NCBI GenBank assembly: GCA_963070105.1
Contig: OY718807.1
Coordinates: 1,796,001 to 1,860,000, forward strand
Origin: Litomosoides sigmodontis
Taxonomy: Eukaryota > Nematoda > Chromadorea > Rhabditida > Onchocercidae
DNA: 64,000 bases
Direction: 5' to 3'
Below are positions 1 through 14,076 of this stretch, in pieces. Position 1 is the stretch's first letter, and the number at the start of each line of letters is the position of its first letter. A program made the position numbers and the translations under genes. A model generated the notes under the pieces. The model worked only from the letters and a program-made list of their open reading frames with translations, was not told where the DNA came from and made no database searches.

Positions 1-3000
1 CGATACCGGAAACTTGCTGTAGGAATCGGAAAAGATGTGGATGAGATTCCGGATCATTTGTCACTTCGAAAAGTGGTGTAAAGATGTTGTCCAGCATTTC
101 ATCGAAGTTTTTTACCATTTTCTTCAGTCGATAAACATCGCTAAATCATGAACAACTTAAAAACTCAGTTGGAATTTTCAAGGATCTTCTGAATCTTTGC
201 AAATTTTCATAGGCGAAGATTAAATATGTTATGATTCTAAAATTGAAAAAACTTGATCTTTTTTTTAAAACTACAAGTGATAAGATTCGGTAAAACGAAC
301 TATAAACGAGGTATCTGAATCAACCATCTTGCATTCACGGAATAAACATCATTTTCAATAGCCCATTTCGCCAATTTATCCCACTCCTCTCTGCTGTGAC
401 CATAGATCGACAGACGCGGTTCGGCATGTTGGTACTTGCTGTCTTCCAAATCAGATAAAACCTCCTGAAATAGCACATTTAATAAAAAAAAACCAAGTCA
501 GGCTCTAAACTTCCACAAGTAAAATTTATGAATCCATGAACAACTTGTACGAACTGCTTAACACCAATGGACGATCGCAAAGAACAACATGAGTTCAGTT
601 TAAAGAAGCGATGACTCAATTAGAAACTCCTCAAGTCTTCAAATAAAGGATTTACTTTCAAAACATCCGCAAAATATTTTCCTCCAACGTAGTTATCGGT
701 TTTGATGAAAATTTCACGCAACGTGCTCTCACCAACAGGATTATACTTGGTGTTAAATTTATCGAAACGATGGAAAGTATTCCGATCAGCATGAACATCC
801 AACATATCAACTGAGAGATCGTATGCACTAATACCGAGACCTGGAAATAAAATTGTGTAAAAATATCCGACATTCTTAGTCATACTTGATTCGACATACG
901 TAAGGATAGCATAGGGAAATATGGACACAAATTACTTTTGAAAAATAACTGGAAAAATTAAAAAATATCAATACACATTTTCAATTCTGGCTTTGTATAA
1001 CGATAAAAGAAAAACTTACATCAAATAAATGGATAAAGGCTAAAGAATCAAAAAATACAGAGATCTATGGAAGGCAGAAACATAAGCAAGCTAAGTTTGA
1101 ATGCGCTAAAAAAAATTTCAACAAAATACCTTCAAAAACTTGCTCCAATGTGATTTTCTTACCATTCTGAAAAAAATCAAAATTTTTAGGTCCGGCTTCC
1201 GGTCTAGGTTCAAACTTGACAGTTCTACAGCTAATCTTATTTGCGGTAAAAAACAATGCACACAATTAATAGTTCACAAAAACTAGAAGGAAAAAATGAA
1301 CCCTTTCGAGAACTACAGTATCCTTTTCTGTTTTCATCTTCTTTTTAATAAAACGTAACAGATGTTTTTGATTCATCGAACTAGCAGCATGTATGTGAGT
1401 ATCAACCTGCAATTTTAACAAATTAAGCTTATTAATATTGCCTACAAAGAGTAAATATTATACGCCCGTATGTCTGGCGATAGTAAAACTCAAAAACTTG
1501 CCTTTCTTATATTATAGAAGTCGCGATGTGGCACCGACTTCTGCTCGTGCTGCTCTCGAATCTCATTCATCAACGTGTGCAATTGGAATTTGTTATGTAA
1601 GTAACAGAGTCGTCGAAAACAAAAGCTTTTCCTGAAAATACTTTCTATAGGACTATCATGTCATCCGTAGTGTAGTAGAAGCATAACTGAATGTCATCGT
1701 GCTGCATAGTTGCAAAATGAAGCACGTAATGTCCCTAAAAAAATCATTTTCCTTAATTTTCATATTATAAGTCGATCAGGTAATGATTTCCTAAAGTAGC
1801 AAGAAAAATTTTTTTATAGATTAAAAAGCAAAATAATGGAAATTAATTGAGCTTACAGAAAAGAGAATTGGTTTTCACTTACAATGGTCCATTCGCAATC
1901 ATTACAGAAAGTCTTTCTAAATCTCGCAAGAATTTCTCTTTCGAAACGTAGGCACGTCGAAATTCATCTGATATTTCCCCATTTTCATCTAGAATTTCCA
2001 CCTGCAATTTCTTTTCCTTTTTGTTTCATTGTTCACCTATGCCATGCTTATTTAAACAGCAAAACTGAATTTCCTAATACTTAAAACTTGTCTTCTGCCA
2101 TACCCAATCAAAACAAAAATTTCAAAGATTGACAAAGGAGAGTAGTGAAGTTGAATACGATCAAAAAACTGAAAAACGTGAGATCATTCACCACCACAGA
2201 AATTTAGTGCTTCTTTTGTCAATAAGTAACCGTGAAATTGGACACAGTCAAGTAATAGTTTACAGTATGAGTGTTTCAATCACTTAATTTAGCTTATGTT
2301 CTCTCTCATTCACTGAAGTGAATTACTATTGAGGATGAAAACTCACCATACCACGATTTCGCTTCAACACATAAACTTTTTCATATTTTGGTAATGGTAT
2401 GTTCAAACCCCAATGATCGTCTGGTGGAAGAGGTGGATTGTAGGATGTTTGTGAAGCTGAAAATGCTGATTCACTAAGTAAATCAAAATTTCTCTTTAAA
2501 TTATAGTAATTAGAATAACTAAAATCAAATGCATGCAAAAAAGAAATACGGTTTCATCGAAGTCTAGACGTCCAAATAAATTTATGTTATATTAAAACAT
2601 ATTACATTCCTCAAATAATATTGCAGAAGACAATATGTTAAAAATAAGTAATGAAACACGATTAATCAAAATATCCGTTATAATTAACAACTATTAAATG
2701 TTTGCTACTGTTGCTAGAAGATTGTTTAATTAAAGAGATTTTAGCTCACTTGGACATCTGAAAAATTTATGGAAACCACAAACAAAATGAAACGGAATGA
2801 CGATGATCGGTCATATCAGCACATTTCTCTACATTATTGCACACATTATCACGAATATTTTCTAATTTACCAAGTAGTCTATTCATAACACATGACTAGT
2901 AATACTAAAGATCCAAAATCAGGTTAGAAAGTACCAGACCAAGTTAAGATGATTTATAAGCTAGTTTTTGTGAAACAAAAGGTACATTATTTTCGAAAAG

Positions 3001-6000
3001 ATACTAACACTGGATGACCAGGTAATTCTTGTGAGTATATTAGAATATATAATTAAAGACTCGAATGGTGAAAAAGATACAGAACTGTGGTGGCTTAAAA
3101 AACATTTCAACTGAACTCTCAACAAAATGCATAAAAAAAAACAGTGACGAACTACATTTGATAAGAACGAAACATAGAGTTAATTCGAAAACATTTTTTT
3201 AAGCACTCCCCGTCCAAAAATTAAATACCTTTTCCCGTCCTACATGTCTGTCAAGAAGCTCCATTGTTTCAACAGTTAAAGTAAGAGTAACGTTTATCTC
3301 ATATTGCAAGAAAGGCTAATAGGAAAGACTTGCTTTGTTCTCCAAAACGTAATATTGAGATAGTTAGCAGTGTGTTGCAGATGACCAGAAAATTCTATTT
3401 GAAAATTTCAAAAAAAATTTCAGAACTTTCTAAATTTCATTCTATACGATTACAATTTACATGTTAGGCAAAACAGAAAAAAAAACCCATTCATGCTGTT
3501 ACTTCCTAAAAACAATTGGTAATTAGCTAACAGCCACTTTCCCATTGGCTAACCCAAATTATGTTGATTACCTTCTGAAGGTGATTCCTTATCCGACGCT
3601 GCTGGCATTGCACCCTTTGAGACGTCATGTGAAGACTCTTAAAACTTGTAAAAATTTAAACAGAGAATAGAGATTGCTATCCTATGTAAGACATTCAAAA
3701 TTTGGAATCCGTGAAATTTAATAGTGCCAATTTCATCAGTAGAACAAAGGCATTAATTATAATAAGTGATATAACGACAGAGACAATATTATAAAATCAC
3801 TAATTGGCCAGGGAATTCGATCAAACTATTAACCGAAAAATATCCGTGTGAAAAAAAAATGAAAACTAAAAAAACAGGGTGAGGAAGAAGAAAAAAGAAT
3901 TTAGACTCAGATGCATTAGAAAACTAGAGAAACTGACGTAAAATTCCAGCTAAATTTTGCAATTTGATACGGCGTAAGTAACGCATGGAAAATAATCGAA
4001 CAGCTACTTTTTTTAAATAAAAGTAACTAATAAGCAAATGATATGTGGGAAGGTTTTACGAATAAAACGACTAAAAATCTAGCCTAGTCCTTCCTAATTT
4101 AAAGCAATCCTACCAAATCCAATGTGTGCTCCCCATATAAAGAAAGGTTAGAATATACTGGTGTCTTATATTTCGAAAAATATAAACGATAGCATTGAGA
4201 AACGAACGTATTTCGATATTTTTTCGTCGAAATCGTGGTAAATTTTTTGGGTAGTGACCGGAAAGAAAATTTTTGGTAGTTAAGGGAAACTGATTTCCAA
4301 TACGTTCCATATATTCTTTGCGCAACCTTAATGCTTCAGTCAATTCTCGAGCTGACTCCTTCAAATCCTCTAGTGGCACCTGAAAATTCAGATGAAATTG
4401 CAACCAATATCTAAAATCCATTCTTTCCTAGATATAAATTTAAAAAATATTCAAAATAAAGATCTTGTGAATGATAGTTAAACATTATAGAAGTCTAGCA
4501 TTCCGATCCTTTGGCTTTGCAAGATAGAACACGGAGATAAAATACGATAGAACTCATTTCACACCATGTTTGATATTCATAAAGAAGGCAAAATGTTCAA
4601 GAAAGGAATCATCACATCACTGACAATAATTCATGCGTAGCTGATACATATATATATAAAACTTTTACTTTCTACACATTATTCCCTTGGAGGTTTTTGC
4701 ACATAGCTAACAAAGAAGTATTAGGAAACTAATTTTTGATGATAAATAGTTAAATTAGCAAACTCCGGAAAGCTCCTCTCCAGTTACTGCCATTCGTTGA
4801 TAATTGACATCGACAGCATCACGAAATGTAAACATTTCAACAAGTTGCGGTGATCGAGAACGAAGTTCCATATTTTCATCCATTCCAAGTGAATTAATCT
4901 GTAGCAGTGAAGAGTCACCATCATGCTGCGCTGACTCCATCCGAGCTCTGAAGATATTGATTAGTGATCTTTTCTTGTTTCAATTTTTGCTAGAATCATG
5001 AATATGCAACTTTACATTCTTAGATCGAGAAGCATATTCCGTTCTCATCTGAATAATTAACATACAATTCATAGCGTTCATATTCTCATGCGCTCAATAT
5101 ATTCCACTAGATGATAAACTACTACTGTTGAGAACTATGAAAATTTTAGTTATGACTTTTTGGTTCCTTGGAAAAAATCAATTACCGATACCACGAAATA
5201 ATAAATAAGCAGCGTCAAAAGAAAAAAGTAATAATAATAATAATTAGCAGAGATAAGACATGCTACCTACATCTGAACGTGGGATTAATGCTACGTCTAC
5301 GAAATAATGCAACAACACTGACGACTATGATTATGTCCTTTTTCCACTTGGCACGCATTACGTCACCTTGTTCTACCAATTTAAAATATCCTATAGTAAC
5401 TCATAAATCTTCAGTCCAGAACTTCAGTGACAAAATTACAAAACCCAAGTTGGAAACATGGTGCTCCGTTGCGATTAACAACGATGTTGAAATCTATGAA
5501 TAACTTCACGAATGACTAAGAAGCAGAACTGACAAAAAATGAAAGCAAATACGTGATATCTGCAAAGCAATGGACAAACGATGAAAGTCAACTACCATTA
5601 GCTGACCGATGAGACAACAAAGATGAGTAGTAATAATTCTTTCAACTATAAAATGCTATAGCTACACAGGTGTTGCCTTATTATTTAAATACAAACACAT
5701 ATTAACTTGAAATGAAACCATTCATTTATAAACACTGCTAGTGTTTTTCATAAAATACATGCAACAAATTTACGAATTCCACCAGTCATTTCACTTCACC
5801 AACAATGGACAGTTCAAGCATATCAAAAAAAAACAACTGCACAAAGGCACAAAAACCAAACAAGAATTTATATTAATAGCACAAGCAACGATTGATGCAA
5901 ACAACGGAGATCGCAAACTGCTTCAGGAAGGCACCATCCTGCACGATTACATGCGGCGTGCAGCACTGAACTGTACTGCACTATTTGGGAGTAACGAATA

Positions 6001-7671
6001 TTTGCATCATGCAACGTTAAATTCATCAAAGTGTCACACAAGGCGATTAAATTTAATGTATTCAATTTTTGCACTGCTATTGACGATATTAGCTAGACGA
6101 AAATAGCAAATAAATTATAACTCACTGCAAAGAATGTCGACACGATTTACAGTGATTACCTCTCCTTGTGCACTCAAATAATTTGCACATATGGCATAAA
6201 TGGAGTTAAGACTTAAAAAAAGAACTAAAAGCAAAAGGTTAATGAAATTAAAAGAAAAACAATTAGAGCGGGATCCATATGTTAATGTCTTTATACAGTG
6301 TACCTGAACAGTTTGTGCAATCTACTGCACACAAAACAGGTTCTTACACCAAGCATTCTGACTGGATCGGCATTTTTGTAATGGCATCATGTAAATGTCA
6401 AAAGGTCAGCGCATTGGGGTCATTTAGAGAGGTGTTCTTCTGTAGCACAAAGAAATCCTTAGATTATCCGTTCATTTGCTGCAGCTCCAAGCAAAGCAAA
6501 GGTATTGCTTCAGATATCTATTTTTTATGTGTTATTTGGGAATCAGTGAAATTAGCACGATGTAATTGTGTTAGTGGAACTGAGGAAGGTATCTGCACGG
6601 TGCAATACCAGGTACTAACCCTTTTATCCTCTATGTAGAGTTAAAAGTAGATTAGTCCAAAACTAATTGCAAAGGAACAAAACCAGGTAAACCGAAATTT
6701 AACCTCAAGATCAGTTCACTAAATTAATAAAATTACTAAGTTACTCACCTGGAGTTTATAAAACTTGGAAGTCTATTACCTACTTGTTTAGAAAATCAAA
6801 CAATGTAGAGGGCAAACAAGAAACAAGAAAACAAGAAGAGCAACGAAACTTTCACATGGAAAATATTAAAGCTAGAAATACCTATTTGTGAGCTGTCGGT
6901 GAATTGCATCCTTGCTTTCCTTTACTTCAATCGGATATTGTGAAATTTCAAAAGGTGGTGAAACTGTGTGATGATCCGGATCTTCTACGAATCCTGCTTG
7001 AAATGAATCGCAGTCAAGAACATCCGAATCGACTGTTTCTAAAGAACAGGAAGCATGTAACAACACTGATAATTTACCACTGACACATATGAATAAAGCA
7101 TTATCAATTGCACGGACAACTGATCGCCAAACCAATAATTCACTTAACCTATCCACTAACAATCTAAACATAACATCTAGCAAAATCAACCTGACATCGC
7201 ATGCAGTAAAATTTTAACTATCTGGATGAAAAAATAAAAATGTTGCATTTTCCAACAGTCTTAAAAGTGATCGGTGCTAAAACACACGAAATAAAAACAA
7301 ACGGTCTCAGCGCAACTCACCATGTCCTCCTATCGGTAATAACCGATGATGAAAGGTTGAAGCACGAAAGTGCAACAAATTTCACTTTCAAATTCTTGGG
7401 AGAGAGAAGACTTACTTAAAGTGGAAGTTATAAACGGTGCCAGATGATGATCATTCATTGCTTGAGCTTCGGTGATCACTGCTTCTGCTGATCGTTGTGA
7501 GCTAGCAAACTCTGTGGAAAATTGATCGCAAACTGCGGCAGCACCAGCACTAGCATTACTTGTTGCAACGTGGAATATGTTAGTGTCAGCGGAAGAGGAT
7601 GAGAAGAAATTGATCGATGGTGGTGTGCCAAACAAACCACTTAGAGGACACTTCCGATGCGCTGATGACAT
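1..7671 (-). CDS. AMPD: AMP deaminase (5'-complete, 3' end outside window)
   Basis: AMP deaminase converts AMP to IMP and ammonia in the cytosolic purine nucleotide cycle. Twelve exons read from high to low coordinates: 7671-7416, 7038-6882, 4947-4764, 4379-4208, 2456-2347, 2001-1883, 1631-1502, 1406-1302, 1166-1130, 840-656, 465-301, 140-1. All junctions agree in phase and give about 586 residues. Family hallmarks are [19 protein letters not shown] (metal-binding HxH), [36 protein letters not shown] and KSFCFRRL. The regulatory N-terminal part has the usual GEELSG/VPLEDL junction. The C-terminal catalytic third, including the SLSTDDP region, lies beyond position 1. The start is the first ATG after an in-frame stop in the first recognised exon, which is Ser/Ala-rich and poorly conserved, so an earlier exon cannot be excluded. 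The intron after exon 7 (1407-1501) starts with GC rather than GT. Identity is very secure; the exact start is less so. Confidence 0.95.
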
Positions 7672-9670
7672 TACCGCCACTGCTCATCGATCAATTAAAA
7701 ATTCCAATATTATCCTTTGTTCTTTCCTTTTGCTCGTTTTGCTACAACAATATTTGCAAAAATGTAACAGTGAGCAATCGTTTACCGCGGTGAACGGTAC
7801 TTTTCCGCATATCGAATTGAATGAAATGAAGGCACAATTCAATATATGTAAGTAATAATTGTCTGACCAATCGTTTCGAATCGTTCCCTCTCCTCCTCTA
7901 CTACACTTTGAAAAGCGATCCTAAAGGTTAGGTGAAATTGCACCGAACAGAGACATCCTACTTAAATAGGCCAGAGAAAGAGAAAGAGAGAGAGGGAAGG
8001 AGAGTGAGAGAGTTACGGAAGTTAGTCAACTTGTAGAAAAAAAAAACACAGTGAAATTTACGGTGAAGGAGAAGGAGGAGAAAATAATTTTAGTTCAATG
8101 AATGAGAAGTACCTGTTTGCTTCACGGCTCTAGCTGAAATAAACGTCTGTTTCATTAATTCTGCTAATATTTAAAATTCATACTAATCAACGATGAAATT
8201 AGTGTTAAGCAAGCAAATGTTGTGAAATTAGCATTTAACAAGTGATATACTACGAGCAGACTGAGGTAGCGATCCAACTTTATTGTGACATATTCTGCTT
8301 GATCTTCTAGCATCGAGGAAGTAGCAAGTCAATTCATCCTTACCTCAGTTATCAATGATGAATTGCTTTTCATAAAATGTAACACGTATCACTTAGCGTA
8401 ACCTACTTCGCTGCTATTCCTTAGTCAAAACTTCTCCGCAATGCAGCGATACGCAACGATGGTGTGTGGGTGTGCTCGCAAATGCAAAACTTTTCAGTTA
8501 ATCTTTTAACTTTCTGTCAACATCATTTCACCATTTCGACCAACGACGTATTTAAAAGTCAACATTTTTTGGCTAACTCTACAAAACAACACTGGAGCAC
8601 TGTGGTGTGTTAGAGTAGGTTCGTTTCTGGCATCTTAAATTGTAATAGTTAAGTCTATACTTACTGCACAGCTACTCTTTGCTGCCATTAAAATTTTGCT
8701 TTTGCAAATACCGCTAGGTAAGACAAAAAGAAAGTTGCTACAGATGAACCAATTGATGTTGGAATAAAATTTCCGCACGCGTTCTGCAATGTCTCAACAG
8801 GACACTATTGCCTATGAGCGGAAGACGATCTCTTCAATACCTATACTCTTCAATACTACTAGCACTTACGAGAAGTTGATACGTAAAATACAAGTTTAGC
8901 GTCGGAAAAATTGAAATTTAAAAAGAGGAGTAAAAGATTGAGAGGTGAAAAGTAAGACATCTGCAAAAGCAAAAGCCTTCATTCCGATGGTTCACCTTTC
9001 CATCTGCTAATTGCTAAAATCGTTACTATGGATATGAGAAAGTATGAAAGCACGTAGAGGAGGATGGCGCTAGGATGTTGTTGAAAATCTATAAAAATGA
9101 GAAGTGATATTTCGAGCATCACTCATTACTACTTCACTATTTGATAGCAAGAATATGTTAGCAACAAAGAAATTACGATTACCATTTCTGTAACTGTTGA
9201 GATCATTTTAAAACAAAACTAAAAGGACCGATCAATTCCTCCTTTTTTTTTCCTAACGACATTTTATGAAATGAATTTTTATTTCACTGAAGAGAGATGA
9301 GCATAAGTTAGGATGTTTTGTGATTGAAATGAATTTATGAATAAATCTTACATATGCTCGCTCATATGCTCTTCCCTATTCTCACTTGCAGTATTTTTGT
9401 TGCAATTATCCACTAAAGCATTCTTCCTACAAATGAGTATACAAAAAAAAAAAAAATTGAAATTAAAAAAAAAGACTAAGTGAAATGAATTGAACTGAAA
9501 TTGATGAAAAAGCAGGGTGAATTTTAAATGACAAAAAATTGTTGCAACAACTGCCACTTAAAAAAGAAAAAACTTTATGGCAAATTTGCAACCGAACGAT
9601 CCAGTCAGTTCAGCAAATACGAAAAAAAAAATTTACGAAACTTTTTTTTTTTTTTTTTTGCAAAAATAGT

Positions 9671-9729
9671 TGTAGGAATTTCTCATTTATTTGTAGGAAT
9701 TTCTCAAAAATAGCTGTAGGAATTTCTCA
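9671..9729 (+). repeat. Three copies of TGTAGGAATTTCTCA
   Basis: The 15-base word TGTAGGAATTTCTCA occurs at 9671, 9692 and 9715, separated by short A/T-rich spacers that themselves repeat (AAAAATAG and ATTTAT). It is a small local direct repeat in non-coding DNA, of unknown function. Confidence 0.75.
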
Positions 9730-10080
9730 TTTATCTTTATCACCGTTCTCGATCGTCTGATAAAGGCAGCTATTAAACGAAGTGCAATTTTCGTCTGCCC
9801 TCTCCTCCTCCTCCTTCTTCCCTCGCTTCATCTATCAAATTAATTTTACAATACGTATAGATTAAGCTTACGGATGCTTTCAACCTATTTCAACGATAAA
9901 GCTGACTGCTAAAAAGCTTTTATACTCATTAAGATGAGTGGAATTGAATGGGTAGGTGCACTGGTGAGCTATACTCTTCCCAATATGATTTTTGCCACTT
10001 CAAACTACCATCATCCATCGCAATAACCACACATTTTTGTGTGTTTGAGATTTGGCTCGAGATGAAATGTATGTTTGATA

Positions 10081-10120
10081 GGGAGAGAGAGAGAGAGGGA
10101 GGGAGAGAGGGAGGGAGAGC
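10081..10120 (+). repeat. GA/GGGA simple repeat
   Basis: Purine-only GA and GGGA tract on the plus strand. Similar tracts occur at about 7974-8010, 10879-10930, 16077-16094 and 22211-22246, with the pyrimidine complement at 12523-12566. They are common low-complexity sequence in this DNA. Confidence 0.85.
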
Positions 10121-11678
10121 AAGAAGAAAAGCCTATTCATCGTATTTTACAAAAAAAAAAAATTAAATTCAAAAAGAGAAGTTATTGAATGAACAAAGTG
10201 CCATCAGAGAAGTGCAAATGTATGGAAAGGGAAAGGAAAAATGGATTATCGTTGGTTGAGGTGACAATCTTACGGAAGTAAAAGTTCCACTTTTGAGAGT
10301 GGTCATTGCCGTAAGCGTGAAGTGTTCGATAGCACTGAAGGAGAGGAAGGGAAGGCGAAGGAGATGTGATGTGATGTGATGTGGACACAGAGTATCCGAT
10401 TCTGATAGCATGCGGAAGATGGCAAAGCTCATCCGTCCATCCATCCGCACAGCACACGTTGCCCACTGAGCATCCTCGTCTTGGGAAACTTTCAAATTAT
10501 CACTTCATGTTGCATAATTACATTAAAACAAATTTATTACCATTGCAAAAATGTCAAAGGTTCATGTGAGAATGAAGGAAGTAAATGAAGTGTAATGAGG
10601 GAAAATTGAAATTGAAAATTGTTGCTCCATTTCGGTGGAAATTCACTGAATTCAATTTTATTCACTTTACAAGCGCTCAACTTTTCCTTCTCTCTTCCTC
10701 TTCACTGCCTCACTTCACTGCTCACTAATACATCCATTAAATAGAGCATTTGAGAAACTGAAATAAATTAAACATAAAATTAACATTTCATCATTTTTCA
10801 TATTTTAAAACTATTACAATAACATAACATTGTTCAAATGGATGGAAAAAAAAAGTCGAAATGACAAATCAGCGAGTAAGAGAGAGAGAGAGAGAGAGAG
10901 TGAGAGAGGGAGAGAAAGAGAAAGAGAAAGATATTCAATCTGAAAACTTTGAAGAGAAATCGAATACAACATTTAAATGAATTGGACCAGAGGGAAGAAT
11001 AATTTAATATGAAAAAATTATGCGCAAAAAGTAAAGAGCAGCAAAGCGAGCGGAGATTTCCCGACATGATGATGCCAAATGCCAATCCTTGCCTTTCGCC
11101 GAACACTTCCCTTTGCCACCACGACACATCGATGCTTTTTCAACTGAGCTGCGCTCTCGGGAACATTGCTCGCAACGCTGAAACAGACTGCTCCGACGTC
11201 GATACGTCATCACGTTGCACGTAGCATACTCTCCCAGTATTCCTCATCGAAAAATCGTAAAATTCATCGTCGTAGCTAATGTACGACATCAATTTTTTCA
11301 AAAATTTTGCTACAACCTGGAAACGTCATGTGGCGCACTTATCATGCATGATGCTATTAGATCTAATTTGTTGAGACTAATTCCATAAGTGTTCCTAATT
11401 CATGAGCTAATTGCACAACTACTGTCCAAATTTTTTAATAAAAATACGTTGCCGACGCATGGTGTTGCGTAGAACGAAGATAAGCCATCAGCTAGACAAA
11501 ACGTGCATGCAAAGTGTACAACTTCCTCCACAATATCACACTTCTCATCTTCCTCCCTGCCTCACACGTCGCCTTTGCGCACCCGCTCGCTTCGGCATCT
11601 TCGTTCCGTCGACTAAACTGACGTATTTAGATGATGAACCTACGTGACTTTTCCGTGCGTGCATGTGTCGCCACGACC

Positions 11679-11932
11679 CAAGTTATCCCGTTGAAAAATC
11701 ATGCAGTAACCGATCCCTTCACTCCAGTTACCGCACATCCAGTGACCCCGCCGCCGAAAAGTAACCCCTTCTCTCGCCTCCCCAAATACCCAGGTAACCC
11801 CGTCGAAAAATAGTGCGACAACCCTTACCGTACTCCCCAAACACCCTTTCCCGAAGTGTGAACCGCACACCAAGTTACTTTTTCAAGAAATAACGCAGTA
11901 ACTCTTTCCTCACTCTATAAATACCTTTCAAT
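11679..11932 (+). repeat. Degenerate repeat, about three copies
   Basis: Three imperfect copies of a unit of about 55-60 bases start near 11679, 11791 and 11871. Each opens with a GTTA or GTAAC word, then a CGTTGAAAAAT-like word, then GCAGTAAC or GCGACAACC, then a C-rich stretch ending near CTCCCCAAA or CTCTATAAA. Spacings differ (112 and 80 bases), so it is decayed. It is GC-richer than its surroundings. No coding reading survives across the copies. Confidence 0.55.
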
Positions 11933-14076
11933 ATGCAAAAATTGCGAGATAATTTCACGCTTCTTAATTTATGCATAAAAAAAAAGTGAAACCTGTATGA
12001 GAAGATTTAACTGATACAGATCTCAATTCTGCAATGGATTTGAAACGATTAATTAATCGCATTTCATTAAGGTTTTTCAATTTCAATCATAAATAACAGA
12101 GCGAAAAAACAGGCAAAAAATTATTTGCTAATATTTCTTCTCATTTCGTTGCTTGCTGCAAGTTTAATTAGAAAAAAAAAAGGCTAATTATCAGAATTTT
12201 TCATGAAATAACTAGCGTAGGCAGTTGAAATGAATACATAAATAATGGTTCTACCTAATCAAGCAGAGTTTGAAAAAAAATGAGCCAGCTAGCTTGAAAT
12301 TATTCCGAATCAATAATTTGAAATGATTTTTTTCAAAGAGCTACAAATCTTTTATTTACTTGCATTATTATTGGGCTAGAAAAAAATAATAAATTTTTAT
12401 CTTTAGGAAGTTTATCGATCTTAAGAGCAAAAAGCAGGGTTTTACTTTCCTGCTTTAGCATTATTGATTTAGATGAAGTGTTTTCTAAATTCAAATCAGG
12501 CAATACCAAATTCTCATATGATACTTTCCCTCTCCCTCTCCCTCTCTCTCCCTCTCTCTCTCTTCGCATACACATATGCAATGTGCATCACTGCGAATCA
12601 GGAATCTTAAGAATTTACTAAATGAGCTAAGATTAAATGGATCTTTGAGTTGTCTAATAAGGTAGCACATATTTCATTCATCAAGTTAATGATCCATATA
12701 GCTCATACAATTGTCGGTAATAATTGTAGAAAAGGAAATCGATACACAAAACTCTGATTTAAGTTTTATGAAGCTGTCGTTGAAATTTATTCCTACATCC
12801 GTCACTTATTATTTTTCCTTTTCATCAAATTATAAAATTTTATTAAAATATAAATGAAAAGGCAAGACAGTTCACTACATGCTGCAACATCATTCACGAT
12901 ATTTAGAACTTATCTCTCCTAGCTTTCTTGCTTTCTGTTTTCCTTGCTAGCGTTGATTTTAGGTAAAGATTCGTCTTCAAATTTATCATTTTAAATTCTG
13001 CAAAAGATCTTTTCCAAGCTATGCAAGTCGTAGTACGCTCCTTTTGTTGGAAATTCGAAAGAGTCACTGTATTTTTGGAATAGAAATTTGCTCATCCTAC
13101 TTATTTCACATTTAAATGACCTTTCTCATGCATCGACAGTTTCCTAGCAAAATGAATGACCTTTACTCTCACTCTCCTCTCATCAACTGAGCCGCCTTAA
13201 ATGCTTGCTCCATCAGCAGGTGTCCGTGTCGCATGGGAAGTTTTCAAGTGTCACCTATCGAAGCTACCCTGCTACCTCACATGTACTTCACATTCACTAC
13301 CGCAGAAAAAAAAAGTAGTGCAAGAACTACCCACATGTCTAAATGATCAGTTCAATTTCGCGTAATTAAAAACTTTAAATCATCGCTAAATTTTTTTTTT
13401 TGAATGAATTTTAATTTACTGCTAAATCTGTGAAACTTTCAGGTGAAATTTTTTGCAACATTTCTTGTGCCTTAAAAAATTTCTCCGTAAATGTGGTCAA
13501 TTCTTTCAATGCTGAAGTTTTTTTCGGGCAACGATGGACAACGATTAATTGGTCACTCAGACAAGCACCCAAATATCAGAGGAATTGCTTATTAAGAATT
13601 ATAAAACAAAATGGCAATCCTTCAATCAAAAGATAACAGTGGCGGACAGAAGAGTTTCACGAGTTATTTCACGAATCAATGTCACTGTTACCACGCCTTT
13701 TTTTTGCTGCAGTATAGAATAAAATTTTTAATTTTCAAAATTAAAAGGTTAAAATTAACCCAAATCTACAACTACTCCTACACCTCTCATCAACACTTCT
13801 GCAATGGAATTAAAATTTTAGCTGATTAATTTAAAGATGAAACACTTCCAGGGTGAAGTGTAGAGGTGCTAAAATGACGTGTTTGCAAATTTCGGCGTTT
13901 TTTTTACGCGCGTTTATAGGAAATGACGAAGAGAATAATGCGGGAAGAGTTAGTTGTGATAATGCCATTTCTTGCACATTCAATATTTTTCGCATACTTG
14001 CATAATACGTAACGCAAAGCGCATGCGGAAGACAGCGCGCAAATGTTCATTATTAGGAAGAAATGTTGCTTATCAA

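Larger units (their letters stand above)
7672..14076. other. 6.4-kb gene-poor intergenic region
   Basis: No exon with convincing coding character was found on either strand. The region lies upstream of the AMP deaminase start and downstream of the kinase stop, so it should hold the AMPD promoter. It contains GA/CT tracts (about 7974-8010, 10081-10120, 10879-10930, 12523-12566), poly-A and poly-T runs, a triple short repeat near 9671 and a degenerate repeat near 11679-11932. Short open frames here look like composition effects. Confidence 0.6.

Noticed and set aside
5741..6106. 121-codon plus-strand frame opposite an AMP deaminase intron
   Set aside because: It lies wholly within an intron of a well-supported gene, has no domain and reads like background.
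8260..8350. let-7-like seed TGAGGTAG near 8262 with TACCTCAGT downstream near 8342
   Set aside because: Pairing is limited to about 9 bp with a loop of some 70 bases, and the bases after the seed do not match the let-7 family.
9195..9220. TGAGATCATT word resembling the mir-80/bantam seed
   Set aside because: No partner arm within 100 bases on either side forms a hairpin.
11009..11224. 71-codon frame in a GC-richer patch
   Set aside because: No splice partners, no similarity, and a competing minus-strand frame of equal quality.
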